A DNA stretch of 64,000 nt from Xanthomonas sp. AM6 (GTDB taxonomy: Bacteria; Pseudomonadota; Gammaproteobacteria; Xanthomonadales; Xanthomonadaceae). Positions 24,793 through 33,693 of the stretch are shown here, piece by piece. The notes under the pieces are model-generated. The model searched no databases and was not told where the DNA came from. It was given only the letters and a program-made list of their open reading frames with translations. The stretch covers positions 770,501 through 834,500 of the forward strand of contig NZ_CP106869.1 in the NCBI RefSeq assembly GCF_025665335.1. Reading direction: 5' to 3'. A program made the translations under genes and the position numbers. Within the stretch, counting starts at the first letter, position 1; every line of letters begins with the position of its first letter.

Positions 24793-26967
24793 TCAGGCCG
24801 CCGGCGTCGGCGACGGCGCCGCGTTCTGGTGCTGGGCGGCGGCGACCTTGCCGTCGCGTTCGGCGGCCAGCAGGGTCAGCGAGCGGCCGATGCCGTGCCA
24901 TTGCGAGCCGCCGGGCAGGCCGTGCTCGTGGTCGCGTTCGGCGGTGTCGATCAGCACGCGCCAGTGTTCGCCCTCGACCAGGGGCAGGGTGAAGGTCACG
25001 TCCTCGGCGGCGCCGTTGACGATCATCAGCAAGGTCACGTTCGACGCCGCCTGACGCAGGCCGCTGGCCGGCGCCCTGCCGTCCAGGCGCATCATCATCG
25101 CCCGCGCGTGCGGGTCGTGCCACGACGCCTCGGTCATCTCCTCGCCGTCCGGCGCCAGCCAGCTGACGTCCTTGATGCCCAGCTCCTCGTCGTAGACGCC
25201 GTCGAAGAAGCGCGCGCGATGCAGCAGCGGATAGTGCGCGCGCAGGTGGGTCAGGCGCGCCACGAACGCGGTCAGCCGCTGCGCGCGCTCGTCGTCGTCC
25301 CAGTTCAGCCAGGTCAGTTCGTTGTCCTGGCAGTAGGTGTTGTTGTTGCCGCCCTTGCTGCGCCCGAATTCGTCGCCGGCCAGCAGCATCGGCGTGCCCT
25401 GCGACAGCAGCAGCGTGGCCAGGATGTTGCGCATCTGCCGCTGGCGCAGCGCGTTGATCTGCTCGTCGTCGGTCTCGCCCTCCACGCCGTAGTTGGCCGA
25501 GATGTTGTTGTCCGAGCCGTCGCGGTTGTCCTCGCCGTTGGCCTCGTTGTGCTTGTGCTCGTAGCTGACCAGGTCGTGCAGGGTGAAGCCGTCGTGGGCG
25601 GTGACGAAGTTGACCGAGGCGGTGGGGCGGCGGCCGCGATGGTTGAACAGGTCGGCCGAGCCGGTCAGGCGCGTGGCCAGTTCGGCCAGCTGGCCTTCGT
25701 CGCCGCGCCAGAACGCGCGCACGGTGTCGCGGAACTTGTCGTTCCATTCCGACCAGCCCGGCGGGAAGCCGCCGACCTGGTAGCCGCCCGGGCCCACGTC
25801 CCACGGCTCGGCGATCAGCTTGACCTGGCTCAGCAACGGGTCCTGGCGGCAGGCGTCGAGGAAGCCGCCCTTGGGATCGAAGCCGTGGTGCTCGCGGCCG
25901 AGGATGGTCGCCAGGTCGAAGCGGAACCCGTCCACGTGCATTTCCGACACCCAGTAGCGCAGCGAGTCGTTGACCATGCGCAGCGCGCCGGCGTTGGTCA
26001 GGTCGAAGGTGTTGCCGGTGCCGGTGTCGTTGATGTAGAAGCGGCGGTCCTGCGCCAGGCGGTAGTAGCTGGCGTTGTCGATGCCCTTGAACGACAACGT
26101 CGGCCCCAGCTCGTTGCCTTCGGCGGTGTGGTTGTAGACCACGTCCAGGATCACCTCCAGCCCGGCATGGTGCAGCCGCGCCACCATCTGCTTGAACTCG
26201 GCGACCGTGCGCGTGGCCATGTAGCGCGGCTGCGGCGCGAAGAAGCCGATGGTGTTGTAGCCCCAGTAGTTGCGCAGGCCCTGCTTGAGCAGGTATTCGT
26301 CGTCGACGAAGGCGTGCACCGGCAGCAGTTCCACCGCGGTCATGCCGAGCCGCTTGATGTGCTCCACCACGTCGTCGACCTTGAGCCCGGAGAAGGTACC
26401 GCGCCAGGCTTCGGGCACCGACGGGTGGCGCATGGTGGTGCCGCGCACGTGGGTCTCGTAGATCACGGTGCGGTCCCACGGCGTCTGCAGGCGCTGGTCC
26501 TTGCCCCAGGTGAAGGCCGGATCGATCACCGCGCACTTGGGCATGTAGGCGGCGCTGTCGCGGCGGTCGAAGCTCAGGTCCGCGTCCTTGTGGCCGATGG
26601 TGTAGCCGAACAGCGCCGGCGCCCATTTCAGTTCGCCGACCAGCTGCTTGGCGTAGGGATCGAGCAGCAGCTTGTTGGGATTGAAGCGGTGCCCGGCGTC
26701 GGGCGCGTACGGGCCGTACACGCGGTAGCCGTACAGCTGGCCGGGGCGCGCGTCGGGCAGGTAGCCGTGCCAGATCTCGTCGGTGTATTCGGGCAGGACG
26801 ATGCGCTCGACCTCGCGCCCGCGCTCGTCGAACAGGCACAGCTCCACCTTGGTGGCGTTGCTCGAGTACAGCGCGAAATTGACGCCCAGGCCGTCCCAGG
26901 TGGCGCCCAGCGGATACGAGCGGCCCTCGCGGATGCGGGAGCGGCGGGCGAGCTTGCGGAGGGGCAT
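24793..26967 (-). CDS. glgX: Glycogen debranching enzyme
   Basis: A 724-residue GH13 isoamylase-type enzyme that hydrolyses alpha-1,6 branches of glycogen. An N-terminal CBM48 domain (SYPLGATWDGLGVNFALYS) precedes the barrel; the catalytic residues lie in DGFRFDLATI (nucleophile Asp), LIAEPWDVG (acid Glu) and TAHDGFTLHD (Asp). The GlgX/TreX-type motifs YNHTAEGNELGPTLSFKG and AGDEFGRSKGGNNN are present. It is the last gene of the leftward glgA-to-glgX operon, 10 nt after the DUF2934 gene. Free malto-oligosaccharides released here are substrates for MalQ and TreY. Confidence 0.92.
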   Translation of the reverse strand: MPLRKLARRSRIREGRSYPLGATWDGLGVNFALYSSNATKVELCLFDERGREVERIVLPEYTDEIWHGYLPDARPGQLYGYRVYGPYAPDAGHRFNPNKLLLDPYAKQLVGELKWAPALFGYTIGHKDADLSFDRRDSAAYMPKCAVIDPAFTWGKDQRLQTPWDRTVIYETHVRGTTMRHPSVPEAWRGTFSGLKVDDVVEHIKRLGMTAVELLPVHAFVDDEYLLKQGLRNYWGYNTIGFFAPQPRYMATRTVAEFKQMVARLHHAGLEVILDVVYNHTAEGNELGPTLSFKGIDNASYYRLAQDRRFYINDTGTGNTFDLTNAGALRMVNDSLRYWVSEMHVDGFRFDLATILGREHHGFDPKGGFLDACRQDPLLSQVKLIAEPWDVGPGGYQVGGFPPGWSEWNDKFRDTVRAFWRGDEGQLAELATRLTGSADLFNHRGRRPTASVNFVTAHDGFTLHDLVSYEHKHNEANGEDNRDGSDNNISANYGVEGETDDEQINALRQRQMRNILATLLLSQGTPMLLAGDEFGRSKGGNNNTYCQDNELTWLNWDDDERAQRLTAFVARLTHLRAHYPLLHRARFFDGVYDEELGIKDVSWLAPDGEEMTEASWHDPHARAMMMRLDGRAPASGLRQAASNVTLLMIVNGAAEDVTFTLPLVEGEHWRVLIDTAERDHEHGLPGGSQWHGIGRSLTLLAAERDGKVAAAQHQNAAPSPTPAA

Positions 26968-26977
26968 GCGGAGATCC

Positions 26978-27166
26978 TTACGACGTGGCGGGGCCGTTGC
27001 CGGCCGGAGAAAGCGGTTGGTCCTGCGGGGCGGCGTGGGCTTCGGCGTCGACCAGGCGTTCGGCCATCGCCCAGTGGCGGGCGGCGCGGCCGTCGGGCCG
27101 GCCCTCGGCCTCCCAGATTTCGTGTGCGAGTTGTTCGATGCGGCGCTTGCGTGTTTCTGCGTCCAT
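26978..27166 (-). CDS. DUF2934 family small protein
   Basis: A 62-residue protein whose first half, RRIEQLAHEIWEAEGRPDGR then AARHWAMAERLVDA, is the DUF2934 motif (basic helix, WE..GRP.G...HW..AE). The function is unknown; the family is often found next to glycogen and trehalose genes. It sits between treY (10 nt) and glgX (10 nt), so it is expressed with them. Confidence 0.75.
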   Translation of the reverse strand: MDAETRKRRIEQLAHEIWEAEGRPDGRAARHWAMAERLVDAEAHAAPQDQPLSPAGNGPATS

Positions 27167-27176
27167 GGCGGTCTTG

Positions 27177-29798
27177 TCAGGGGAAGGTGGCCAGTACGGC
27201 GACCGGGAAGTCGGCGAGCAGCTCGGACACCGGCATCGCCGCCGAGGCCGCGAGCGTGCGCCCGCCCAACACATGCCGGTACTGTGCCGTGGGCAGCGTC
27301 AGCAAGGTGTTATGCCAGTCCAGCGGGGCGCGCAGCGGCGCGGCCGGATCCAGCGCCTGCCGCGCCGCGGTCAGGCGCGGCACCACCACCGCCAGGGTCT
27401 GGCCCTCGTGTTCGCGCAGGAAGCCGAGCACGTGCTCGGCCTGCGGGCCGTGCGCGGACAGCGGGCGATAGCGGCCGTGCGCGAACAGCGCCGGATGCGC
27501 GGCGCGCAGCTGCAGCAGCTGCGCGCTCAGCCAGGCCTTGACGTGGCCGCTGTGCCAGTCGCGCAGCAGCTGCGCCGGTGCGGTGGTGTCGCGCAGCCAG
27601 GCCTGGCGCTGCGCGTAGTCCACCGGGCGGCGGTTGTCCGGATCGACCAGCGACAGGTCCCAGCCTTCGCTGCCCTGGTACAGGTCCGGCACGCCGGGCA
27701 CGGTCAGGCGCAGCGTGGTCTGCACCAGGCTGTTGAGCGCGCCGGCCGGCGCCAGCGCCGCCGCGGCCTGCGCCAGCGCCTGGCGCAACGGCGCGCCGGC
27801 CGGCGCCAGCAGCGCCGCGTCCAGCAGCGCGCGCGCGCCGGTTTCGTAGGCCTCGTCCGGCCAGGTCCAGTGGGTGCGCAGCTTGGCCTCGCGGGCGGCC
27901 TTCAGCTGCCACGCGGCGATGCGCTCGGCGTAGTCGCGCAACCCGTCGGCATCGTCGGCGGCCAGCTCCAGCGGCCAGGCCGCGACCAGCATCTGCCACA
28001 GCATCAGCACGTCGCCGGGCAGCGGCGCGACGCTGGCGTCCGGCAGCAGGTCGGCGGCCAGGGCCTGGAAGCGCGCGACCTGCGCGTCCCACCACGGCGC
28101 CTGCGCGCTGAGCACCGCCAGGCGCATGCGCACGTCTTCGCCGCGCTTGTGGTCGTGGGTGGCGGTGGCCAGCAGCGTGCGCGGGTGGCGCTGCGCGCGC
28201 GCGGCGTTGGCGGCGTGGAACGCGTCCGGCGCCAGCGCGAACACGTCCGGGTCGCTGCCGACCTCGTTGCGCGACAGCAGCACGCCATGGCGGTAGAACG
28301 CGGTGTCCTCGACCGACTTGGCGTTCAGCGGCGCCGACAGCTGCTCGATGCGCCGGCGCACGATGCGCCGCAGCGCCACCTGCGCCTTGCCGGTGCCGCG
28401 GCCGTCGCGGCTCCAGCGCTCGATCGCGTCGATCGCCGCGCACACCCGCGGCTCGGCGCCGGCGCGCGCGCGCTGCGCGGCCTGCGCCAGGCGCGACGCA
28501 TCGCCTTCGTCCAGGCCGTCGGGGCCGGCGTAGGTGCGGTACACCTCGAACTGCCGCAGCAGCGCCATCAGCCCGCGGGCCAGCATCTGCGGGCTGAACT
28601 CGCGGGTGGCCGGGTCCAGGTGCGCGGCGGCGGCCAGCGCCTGCACGGTACGCACGAACTCGGTCTGCAGCGAGCCCTGCAGGATCTCGTCGCGCGCGGC
28701 GCGCTGTTCCTGGCCGAAATCGCCGCTGCGGCCGGTCTCGCGGCGCCACAGTGCGGTCAACGGCGCGGCGCCGGCCGGATCGTGCAGCACGCCGGCGACC
28801 TGGTCCATGAACTCGTAGCCGGTGGTGCCGTCGCACGGCCAATCGGCGCGCAGGGTTTCCTGCGGCGCCAGGATCTTCTCGATGTACAGCGCCACGCCGC
28901 CGGCGCCGATGCCGCGGCGGCGCCCGGCGCGGTCCAGCTGCGCGCGCAGCCGCTGCACGTAGCCGGTGGGGTCGGCCAGGCCGTCGACGTGGTCCACGCG
29001 CACGCCGTCCAGATGGCCCTCGGCGACCAGCCGCAGCGGCAGCTCGTGCACCGCGGCGAACACCTCGTTCTGCTCCACGCGCAGCGCGGCTAGCGAGGTG
29101 ATGTCGAAGAAGCGCCGGTAGTTCAGCATGTCGTTGCCGACCCGCCACCACGCCAGGCGGTAGCACTGGCGCTCGATCAGCCGGTGCAGGGTGTCGTCGC
29201 CCAGCCGCGCGGCATCGTTGAGCCGCGCCGCCCAGGCCTGGCGCGTGGCGGGCGGGTCCTGCGCGACGGGGCCTTCCAGGCGGATCGGGAAACGCTGGTC
29301 GTGGTGCTCCAGCTGCACCTCGCCGTGTTCGTCGACCCGCAGCTGCAGCGCGCCTTCGCTCAGCGCCTGCGCGTACGGTCGGTCTAGCACCGGCAGCCAC
29401 AGCTTGCCGTCGCGGCCGGGGGCGCGCCAGTCGATGTCGAACCAGCCGGCGTGGCGGCTCTGCCGGCCGTGCTTGAGCACGTCCCACCACCACGGATTGG
29501 CCGCGTGCGCGGCCATGTGGTTGGGCACAATGTCCAGGATCAGGCCCATGCCGTGCGCGCGCACGCGTTCGGACAGCTGCAGCAGCGCTGGCTCGCCGCC
29601 GAGTTCGGGATTGACCTGGCGCGGATCGGTGACGTCGTAGCCATGGGTGGAGCCGGGCACCGCGGTGCCGATCGGCGACAGGTACAGGTGGCTGATGCCC
29701 AGGTCGGCGTAGTAGGGCACCTGCGCGGCGGCGTCGAGCAGGGTGAAGCCGGCATGCAGTTGCAGGCGGGCGGTGGCGCGCAGCGGGATCAAGCTCAT
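27177..29798 (-). CDS. treY: Malto-oligosyltrehalose synthase
   Basis: An 873-residue GH13 enzyme that isomerises the reducing-end glucose of maltodextrins to an alpha,alpha-1,1 linkage. Visible are the N-terminal ATARLQLHAGFTLLDA and GISHLYLSPIGTAVPGSTHGYDV, LDGVRVDHVDGL (nucleophile Asp), ALYIEKIL (acid Glu), SVEDTAFYRH and ATATHDHKRGED (Asp), then VPDLYQGSE near the C-terminus. The ATG overlaps the malQ stop (ATGA). It works with TreZ to release trehalose. Confidence 0.92.
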   Translation of the reverse strand: MSLIPLRATARLQLHAGFTLLDAAAQVPYYADLGISHLYLSPIGTAVPGSTHGYDVTDPRQVNPELGGEPALLQLSERVRAHGMGLILDIVPNHMAAHAANPWWWDVLKHGRQSRHAGWFDIDWRAPGRDGKLWLPVLDRPYAQALSEGALQLRVDEHGEVQLEHHDQRFPIRLEGPVAQDPPATRQAWAARLNDAARLGDDTLHRLIERQCYRLAWWRVGNDMLNYRRFFDITSLAALRVEQNEVFAAVHELPLRLVAEGHLDGVRVDHVDGLADPTGYVQRLRAQLDRAGRRRGIGAGGVALYIEKILAPQETLRADWPCDGTTGYEFMDQVAGVLHDPAGAAPLTALWRRETGRSGDFGQEQRAARDEILQGSLQTEFVRTVQALAAAAHLDPATREFSPQMLARGLMALLRQFEVYRTYAGPDGLDEGDASRLAQAAQRARAGAEPRVCAAIDAIERWSRDGRGTGKAQVALRRIVRRRIEQLSAPLNAKSVEDTAFYRHGVLLSRNEVGSDPDVFALAPDAFHAANAARAQRHPRTLLATATHDHKRGEDVRMRLAVLSAQAPWWDAQVARFQALAADLLPDASVAPLPGDVLMLWQMLVAAWPLELAADDADGLRDYAERIAAWQLKAAREAKLRTHWTWPDEAYETGARALLDAALLAPAGAPLRQALAQAAAALAPAGALNSLVQTTLRLTVPGVPDLYQGSEGWDLSLVDPDNRRPVDYAQRQAWLRDTTAPAQLLRDWHSGHVKAWLSAQLLQLRAAHPALFAHGRYRPLSAHGPQAEHVLGFLREHEGQTLAVVVPRLTAARQALDPAAPLRAPLDWHNTLLTLPTAQYRHVLGGRTLAASAAMPVSELLADFPVAVLATFP

Positions 29799-31753
29799 TG
29801 GTCGGTTCCTTGCGCGGCGGAGGCGGCGCGGCGGGCCTGCGCGAACGCGTCCAGGCGGGTGTCGAGCGGGGTGTCGGCGGCGGCCGCGTCCGGTGCCGGC
29901 ACGCGCCGGCGCCAGTTCGGATGGCCGTCGACGGTGCCCGGCAGATTCGGTTGCTGGTCCAGGCCCAGCGCGTCCTCGGCCGGCAGCAGCGCCAGCGGCG
30001 AGGGCGTGGCGGCGACGAAGCGCAGCGCGCCCAGTTCCGGATCCTGCGCCTGCCCCCGCGCCAGCGCGGCGGCGACCGCGCCGTCCATGCTGGCCACGTC
30101 GGCGGCGCGGGCCAGGTGGTCGGCGCGCTGCTGCGCGGCGTCGGACAGCTGCAGGCGCCGGCGCCAGTCGATGTCCTCGCCGCGGCGCCAGCCGCGCAGG
30201 GTCGGCAGGTCGTGGGTGGTGGTGGTGGCGATCGCATCGCCGCGCCAGCGCGCCGGCGGCAGGAACGCGCCCTTGGCGTCGCGGGTGAACAGCAGCACGT
30301 CGATGCCCATGACCCCGCGCTGCGACAGTTCGGCGCGGATGCCGTCCGGCACCACGCCCAGGTCCTCGCCGATCACGATCGCGCGGTGCCGCCACGATTC
30401 CAGCGCCAGCAGCCGCAGCAGGTCGTGCAACGGATAGCGCAGGTACACGCCGTCGGCGGAACTGGCGCCGCGCGGGATCGTCCACAGCCGCAGCAGGCCG
30501 AGGATGTGGTCGATGCGCACGCCGCCGCGGTCGCGCAGCACCGCGCGCAACAACTCGATGAACGGCGCATAGCCGCTGGCGCGCAGGCCGGTCGGCGAGT
30601 AGCCGCCGATGCCCCAGGCCTGGCCGTCGCCGTTGAACGCATCCGGCGGCGCGCCCAGTTCCAGCCCGGCCAGCACCGCCTGCGGCCAGGCCGCGGCTTC
30701 GGCGCCGCCCGGATCGAAGCCCACCGCCAGGTCGGCGATCAGGCCGATGCCCATGCCGGCCTCGCGCGCCTGTGCCTGCACGCCGGCCCAGCTGCGCGCG
30801 GCCAGCCATTGCGCGAAGCGGTGCAGGGCCGGGTCGGCGTCGCCGAAATCGCGCGCGGCGAATGCGGCGTAGTCGCGCAAGGCGGCGCCGCGTTCGTGCT
30901 CGAATGCGGCGAAATCCGCCTGCAGGGCGGCGTCGGCCTGGGCGAAGTCGGCATGCAGCTGGCGCAGCCACTGCCACTTCGCCGCGGCCGAAGCCGGCCA
31001 GTCGATCAGCGCACGCGCCTGCGCGTCGGCGAAGGCCTGCTCCAGCCCGGCCGCCTGCAGCGCGCGCTGCGCCGCGGCGGCGCCGAGCACGCGCGCCGGC
31101 GCGGCCTGCAGCGGGTCCAGGAAGCGGCGGTCGCCGGGCGAGTACGGGCTGTAGTGGGTGCCGACCGGCCGCGCCGCGTGCACCGGGCTCAGCGCGATCG
31201 CGTCGCCGCCGGCCGCGGCGATGCGATCGGCCCAGGCGGCCACGCCGTCCGCGTCGCCGATGCCGGCGTCGCGCGGGCCTTGCGCCGAGTACACCTGCAG
31301 CGACAGGCCCCAGCGCCGTGGCGCATCGTCGCCGACCGCATCGGCCACGCCGTAGCAACGCGCCGGCGCCAGCGCCAGGGTGGTGTGGCGGTCGCCGTGC
31401 TGCAGGGTCCAGTAGCCGTGGGTGTCGAGCGCGGCCACGCGGCCCTGCGCATCGAAGCGGCCGTCGCGCTGGCTGCCGTCTTCGTGCGCGAGCCGGTACG
31501 CCGCGCCGGGGGTGCCGCCGACTTCGATCGGCGCGCCGAGGTCGGCGGTCAGCAGCGGTGCGGCGGTGGCGGTGGCCTGCAGCCGGCGCAGGCTGTCGCG
31601 GCAGGCGGCGTCGTCGCGCGCGTCCAGGCCGAGCGCGCCGAGCACGCTGCGCAGCGTGTCCGCGCCGACCGTGCGCGGCGTGTCGGAGGCGTCGATCCAG
31701 TCGACCAGCAGGCCGGCGGCGGAGGCCAGGGTGTGCAGGGGAGTATCGGTCAT
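29795..31753 (-). CDS. malQ: 4-alpha-glucanotransferase (amylomaltase)
   Basis: A 652-residue GH77 disproportionating enzyme that transfers alpha-1,4 glucan chains. Residues 1-130 form an N-terminal region typical of the longer proteobacterial MalQ proteins; the barrel follows with RRWGLSLQVYSAQ, SPYSPGDRRFLDPL, GVRIDHILGLLRLW (Asp), VIGEDLGVVP (Glu) and TTTTHDLPTLRGW (Asp). It lengthens short maltodextrins so that TreY and GlgX can act on them. It is separated from treZ by 142 nt, the only sizeable gap of the operon, in which I see no terminator. Confidence 0.9.
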   Translation of the reverse strand: MTDTPLHTLASAAGLLVDWIDASDTPRTVGADTLRSVLGALGLDARDDAACRDSLRRLQATATAAPLLTADLGAPIEVGGTPGAAYRLAHEDGSQRDGRFDAQGRVAALDTHGYWTLQHGDRHTTLALAPARCYGVADAVGDDAPRRWGLSLQVYSAQGPRDAGIGDADGVAAWADRIAAAGGDAIALSPVHAARPVGTHYSPYSPGDRRFLDPLQAAPARVLGAAAAQRALQAAGLEQAFADAQARALIDWPASAAAKWQWLRQLHADFAQADAALQADFAAFEHERGAALRDYAAFAARDFGDADPALHRFAQWLAARSWAGVQAQAREAGMGIGLIADLAVGFDPGGAEAAAWPQAVLAGLELGAPPDAFNGDGQAWGIGGYSPTGLRASGYAPFIELLRAVLRDRGGVRIDHILGLLRLWTIPRGASSADGVYLRYPLHDLLRLLALESWRHRAIVIGEDLGVVPDGIRAELSQRGVMGIDVLLFTRDAKGAFLPPARWRGDAIATTTTHDLPTLRGWRRGEDIDWRRRLQLSDAAQQRADHLARAADVASMDGAVAAALARGQAQDPELGALRFVAATPSPLALLPAEDALGLDQQPNLPGTVDGHPNWRRRVPAPDAAAADTPLDTRLDAFAQARRAASAAQGTDQ

Positions 31754-31895
31754 GGGCAAGTCGGGCCGCGGCAGGGGGAAGGAGGACGCGCCGCCGCTGC
31801 GGCCGCGCACGCGAAGGCGTGCGCGGTGTTCGGCGACGAACGGGACGGCCAGCTTGCCGGGGGCGCCGTCGCGATGGCGTCGCGACAGCGTGTGG

Positions 31896-33692
31896 CTACG
31901 GTGTGGAACCGGGCCGGTAGCGCGCGATGAACGCGTTGGGCGGCAGTTGCGCCGGGTCGTCGCCGGCGTTCTCTCCATGCACGGTGGTGCCGGGCAGGTC
32001 CAGCGCCACCGGCGCCTCGCCGAAGTTCGCGGCCACGTGCCATTCCCCATCGCCCAGGTTCCAGCCCGCGGCCACCGCCTTCGGCCCCAGCGTGCGTGCG
32101 CCCAGCGCGCGCGCCTGTGGCAGCGTGGGCACGAGGCGCCGTTGGCGCAGCGCCATCAGCGCCGCGAACCAGTCGCGCCAGCGCGCGCCCTCGCCGTGGG
32201 TGGCGTCGTTGATGTCGGCGATGGACGCTTCGAACGTGCTCGGCGCGTTCGGGTCGGGAATGGTCGCGCGCTGCTGCGGATCGGCGAACGCGGCGAAATG
32301 CGCGAACTCGCGGCGCCGGCCTTCGCGCACCGCTTCGTCCAGCGGCGGCGCGAAGTCGGTGAAGAACAGGAACGGGGTGCGGCTGCCCCACGGTTCGCCC
32401 ATGAAGAACAGCGGGATCATCGGGGTCAGCGCGGTCAGCGCCAGCGCCGCGCGCAGCGCCGGTTCGCTCACCTGGGTGATGAGCCGGTCGCCGCGTGCGC
32501 GGTTGCCGATCTGGTCGTGGTTCTGCGCGAAGATCACGAACTTGTGCGGCGGCAGCTGCGCGCTCGGTTCGCCGCGCGCATGCCCGCGGTGGTCGGCCTG
32601 GCCCTGGTAGGCGAAGCCTTCGCCCAGTACCCGCGCCAGGTGCTGCGCCGGCGCGTCGGCGAAGCCGGCGTAGTAGCCCTCGTGCTCGCCGGTCAGCAGC
32701 ACGTGCAGGCTGTTGTGGAAGTCGTCGTCCCACTGCGCGCTGTAGCCGCGCTCCAGCACGCCGGCCTGGTTGGCCTCGTTCTCCAGCACCAGGTGCACGT
32801 GGCGCCCGTCAGGCACGCTGGCCATGATCGCCTCGCGCAAGGTGTCCAGGAAGGCGTTGGGCACGATCGCGTGCACCGCGTCCAGGCGCAGGCCGTCGAA
32901 GCGGTATTCGTGCAGCCACATCAGCGCGTTGTCGATGAAGTAGCGCTGCACCGGCGCCAGCCGGAAGTCGATCGCCGCGCCCCACGGGGTCGGCGCGTCC
33001 TCGCGGAAGAACGGCGAGGCGTACTGGCCGATGTAGTTGCCGTCCGGGCCGAAGTGGTTGTAGACCACGTCCAGGAACACGCTCAGGCCCAGCCCGTGCG
33101 CCTCGTCGATCAGCGCCTTGAGTTCGTCGGGATGGCCGTAGGCGGCGGCCGGCGCGTACGGCAGCACGCCGTCGTAGCCCCAGTTGTGGCGGCCGGGGAA
33201 GGCGGCCAGCGGCATCAGCTCGATCGCGGTGACGCCGAGCGCGGCCAGCGTCTGCAACTGCGCGCGCAGCCCGGCGTAGCCGCCGCAGGCGCCCACGTGC
33301 AGTTCGTAGAACACCGTTTCCGCCCACGGCCGGCCGCGCCAGGCGTCGTGCTTCCAGCGGTAGCCGTCGCTGGCCAGCACCGCGCTGGCGCCGTGCACGC
33401 CGTCGGGCTGCCAGCGCGAAGCGGGATCGGGCACCGGCTCGCCGCCGTCGATCGCGTAGCGGTAGCGGGTGCCGGCGGCGCAGGGGAGGGTGGCGGCGAA
33501 ATAGCCGTCCCCCGCAGCGGCCAGCGGACGCCGGCTGCCGTCGTCGAACACCAGTTCCACGCCGGTGGCGTCCGGCGCCCACAGCGCGAAGGCGACCTCG
33601 CCGTCGGCGGTGGGCCAGGCGCCCTGGCGCAGCGCGGCGTGCGGCGTCGTTGTCGCGGCGCCGGTCGGTGGTGCGTTCGTTGCGATGTTCAC
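31896..33692 (-). CDS. treZ: Malto-oligosyltrehalose trehalohydrolase
   Basis: A 598-residue GH13 enzyme releasing trehalose from maltooligosyl-trehalose. An N-terminal beta domain (FALWAPDATGVELVFDDG) is followed by the barrel with FYELHVGACG, FLDVVYNHFGPDGNY, FDGLRLDAVHAI (Asp), LVLENEANQAG (Glu) and FAQNHDQIGNR (Asp). The start is GTG at 33692, only 1 nt after the glgB stop, which suggests coupling. Together with TreY it turns stored glycogen into the osmoprotectant trehalose. Confidence 0.92.
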   Translation of the reverse strand: MNIATNAPPTGAATTTPHAALRQGAWPTADGEVAFALWAPDATGVELVFDDGSRRPLAAAGDGYFAATLPCAAGTRYRYAIDGGEPVPDPASRWQPDGVHGASAVLASDGYRWKHDAWRGRPWAETVFYELHVGACGGYAGLRAQLQTLAALGVTAIELMPLAAFPGRHNWGYDGVLPYAPAAAYGHPDELKALIDEAHGLGLSVFLDVVYNHFGPDGNYIGQYASPFFREDAPTPWGAAIDFRLAPVQRYFIDNALMWLHEYRFDGLRLDAVHAIVPNAFLDTLREAIMASVPDGRHVHLVLENEANQAGVLERGYSAQWDDDFHNSLHVLLTGEHEGYYAGFADAPAQHLARVLGEGFAYQGQADHRGHARGEPSAQLPPHKFVIFAQNHDQIGNRARGDRLITQVSEPALRAALALTALTPMIPLFFMGEPWGSRTPFLFFTDFAPPLDEAVREGRRREFAHFAAFADPQQRATIPDPNAPSTFEASIADINDATHGEGARWRDWFAALMALRQRRLVPTLPQARALGARTLGPKAVAAGWNLGDGEWHVAANFGEAPVALDLPGTTVHGENAGDDPAQLPPNAFIARYRPGSTP

Positions 33693-33693
33693 G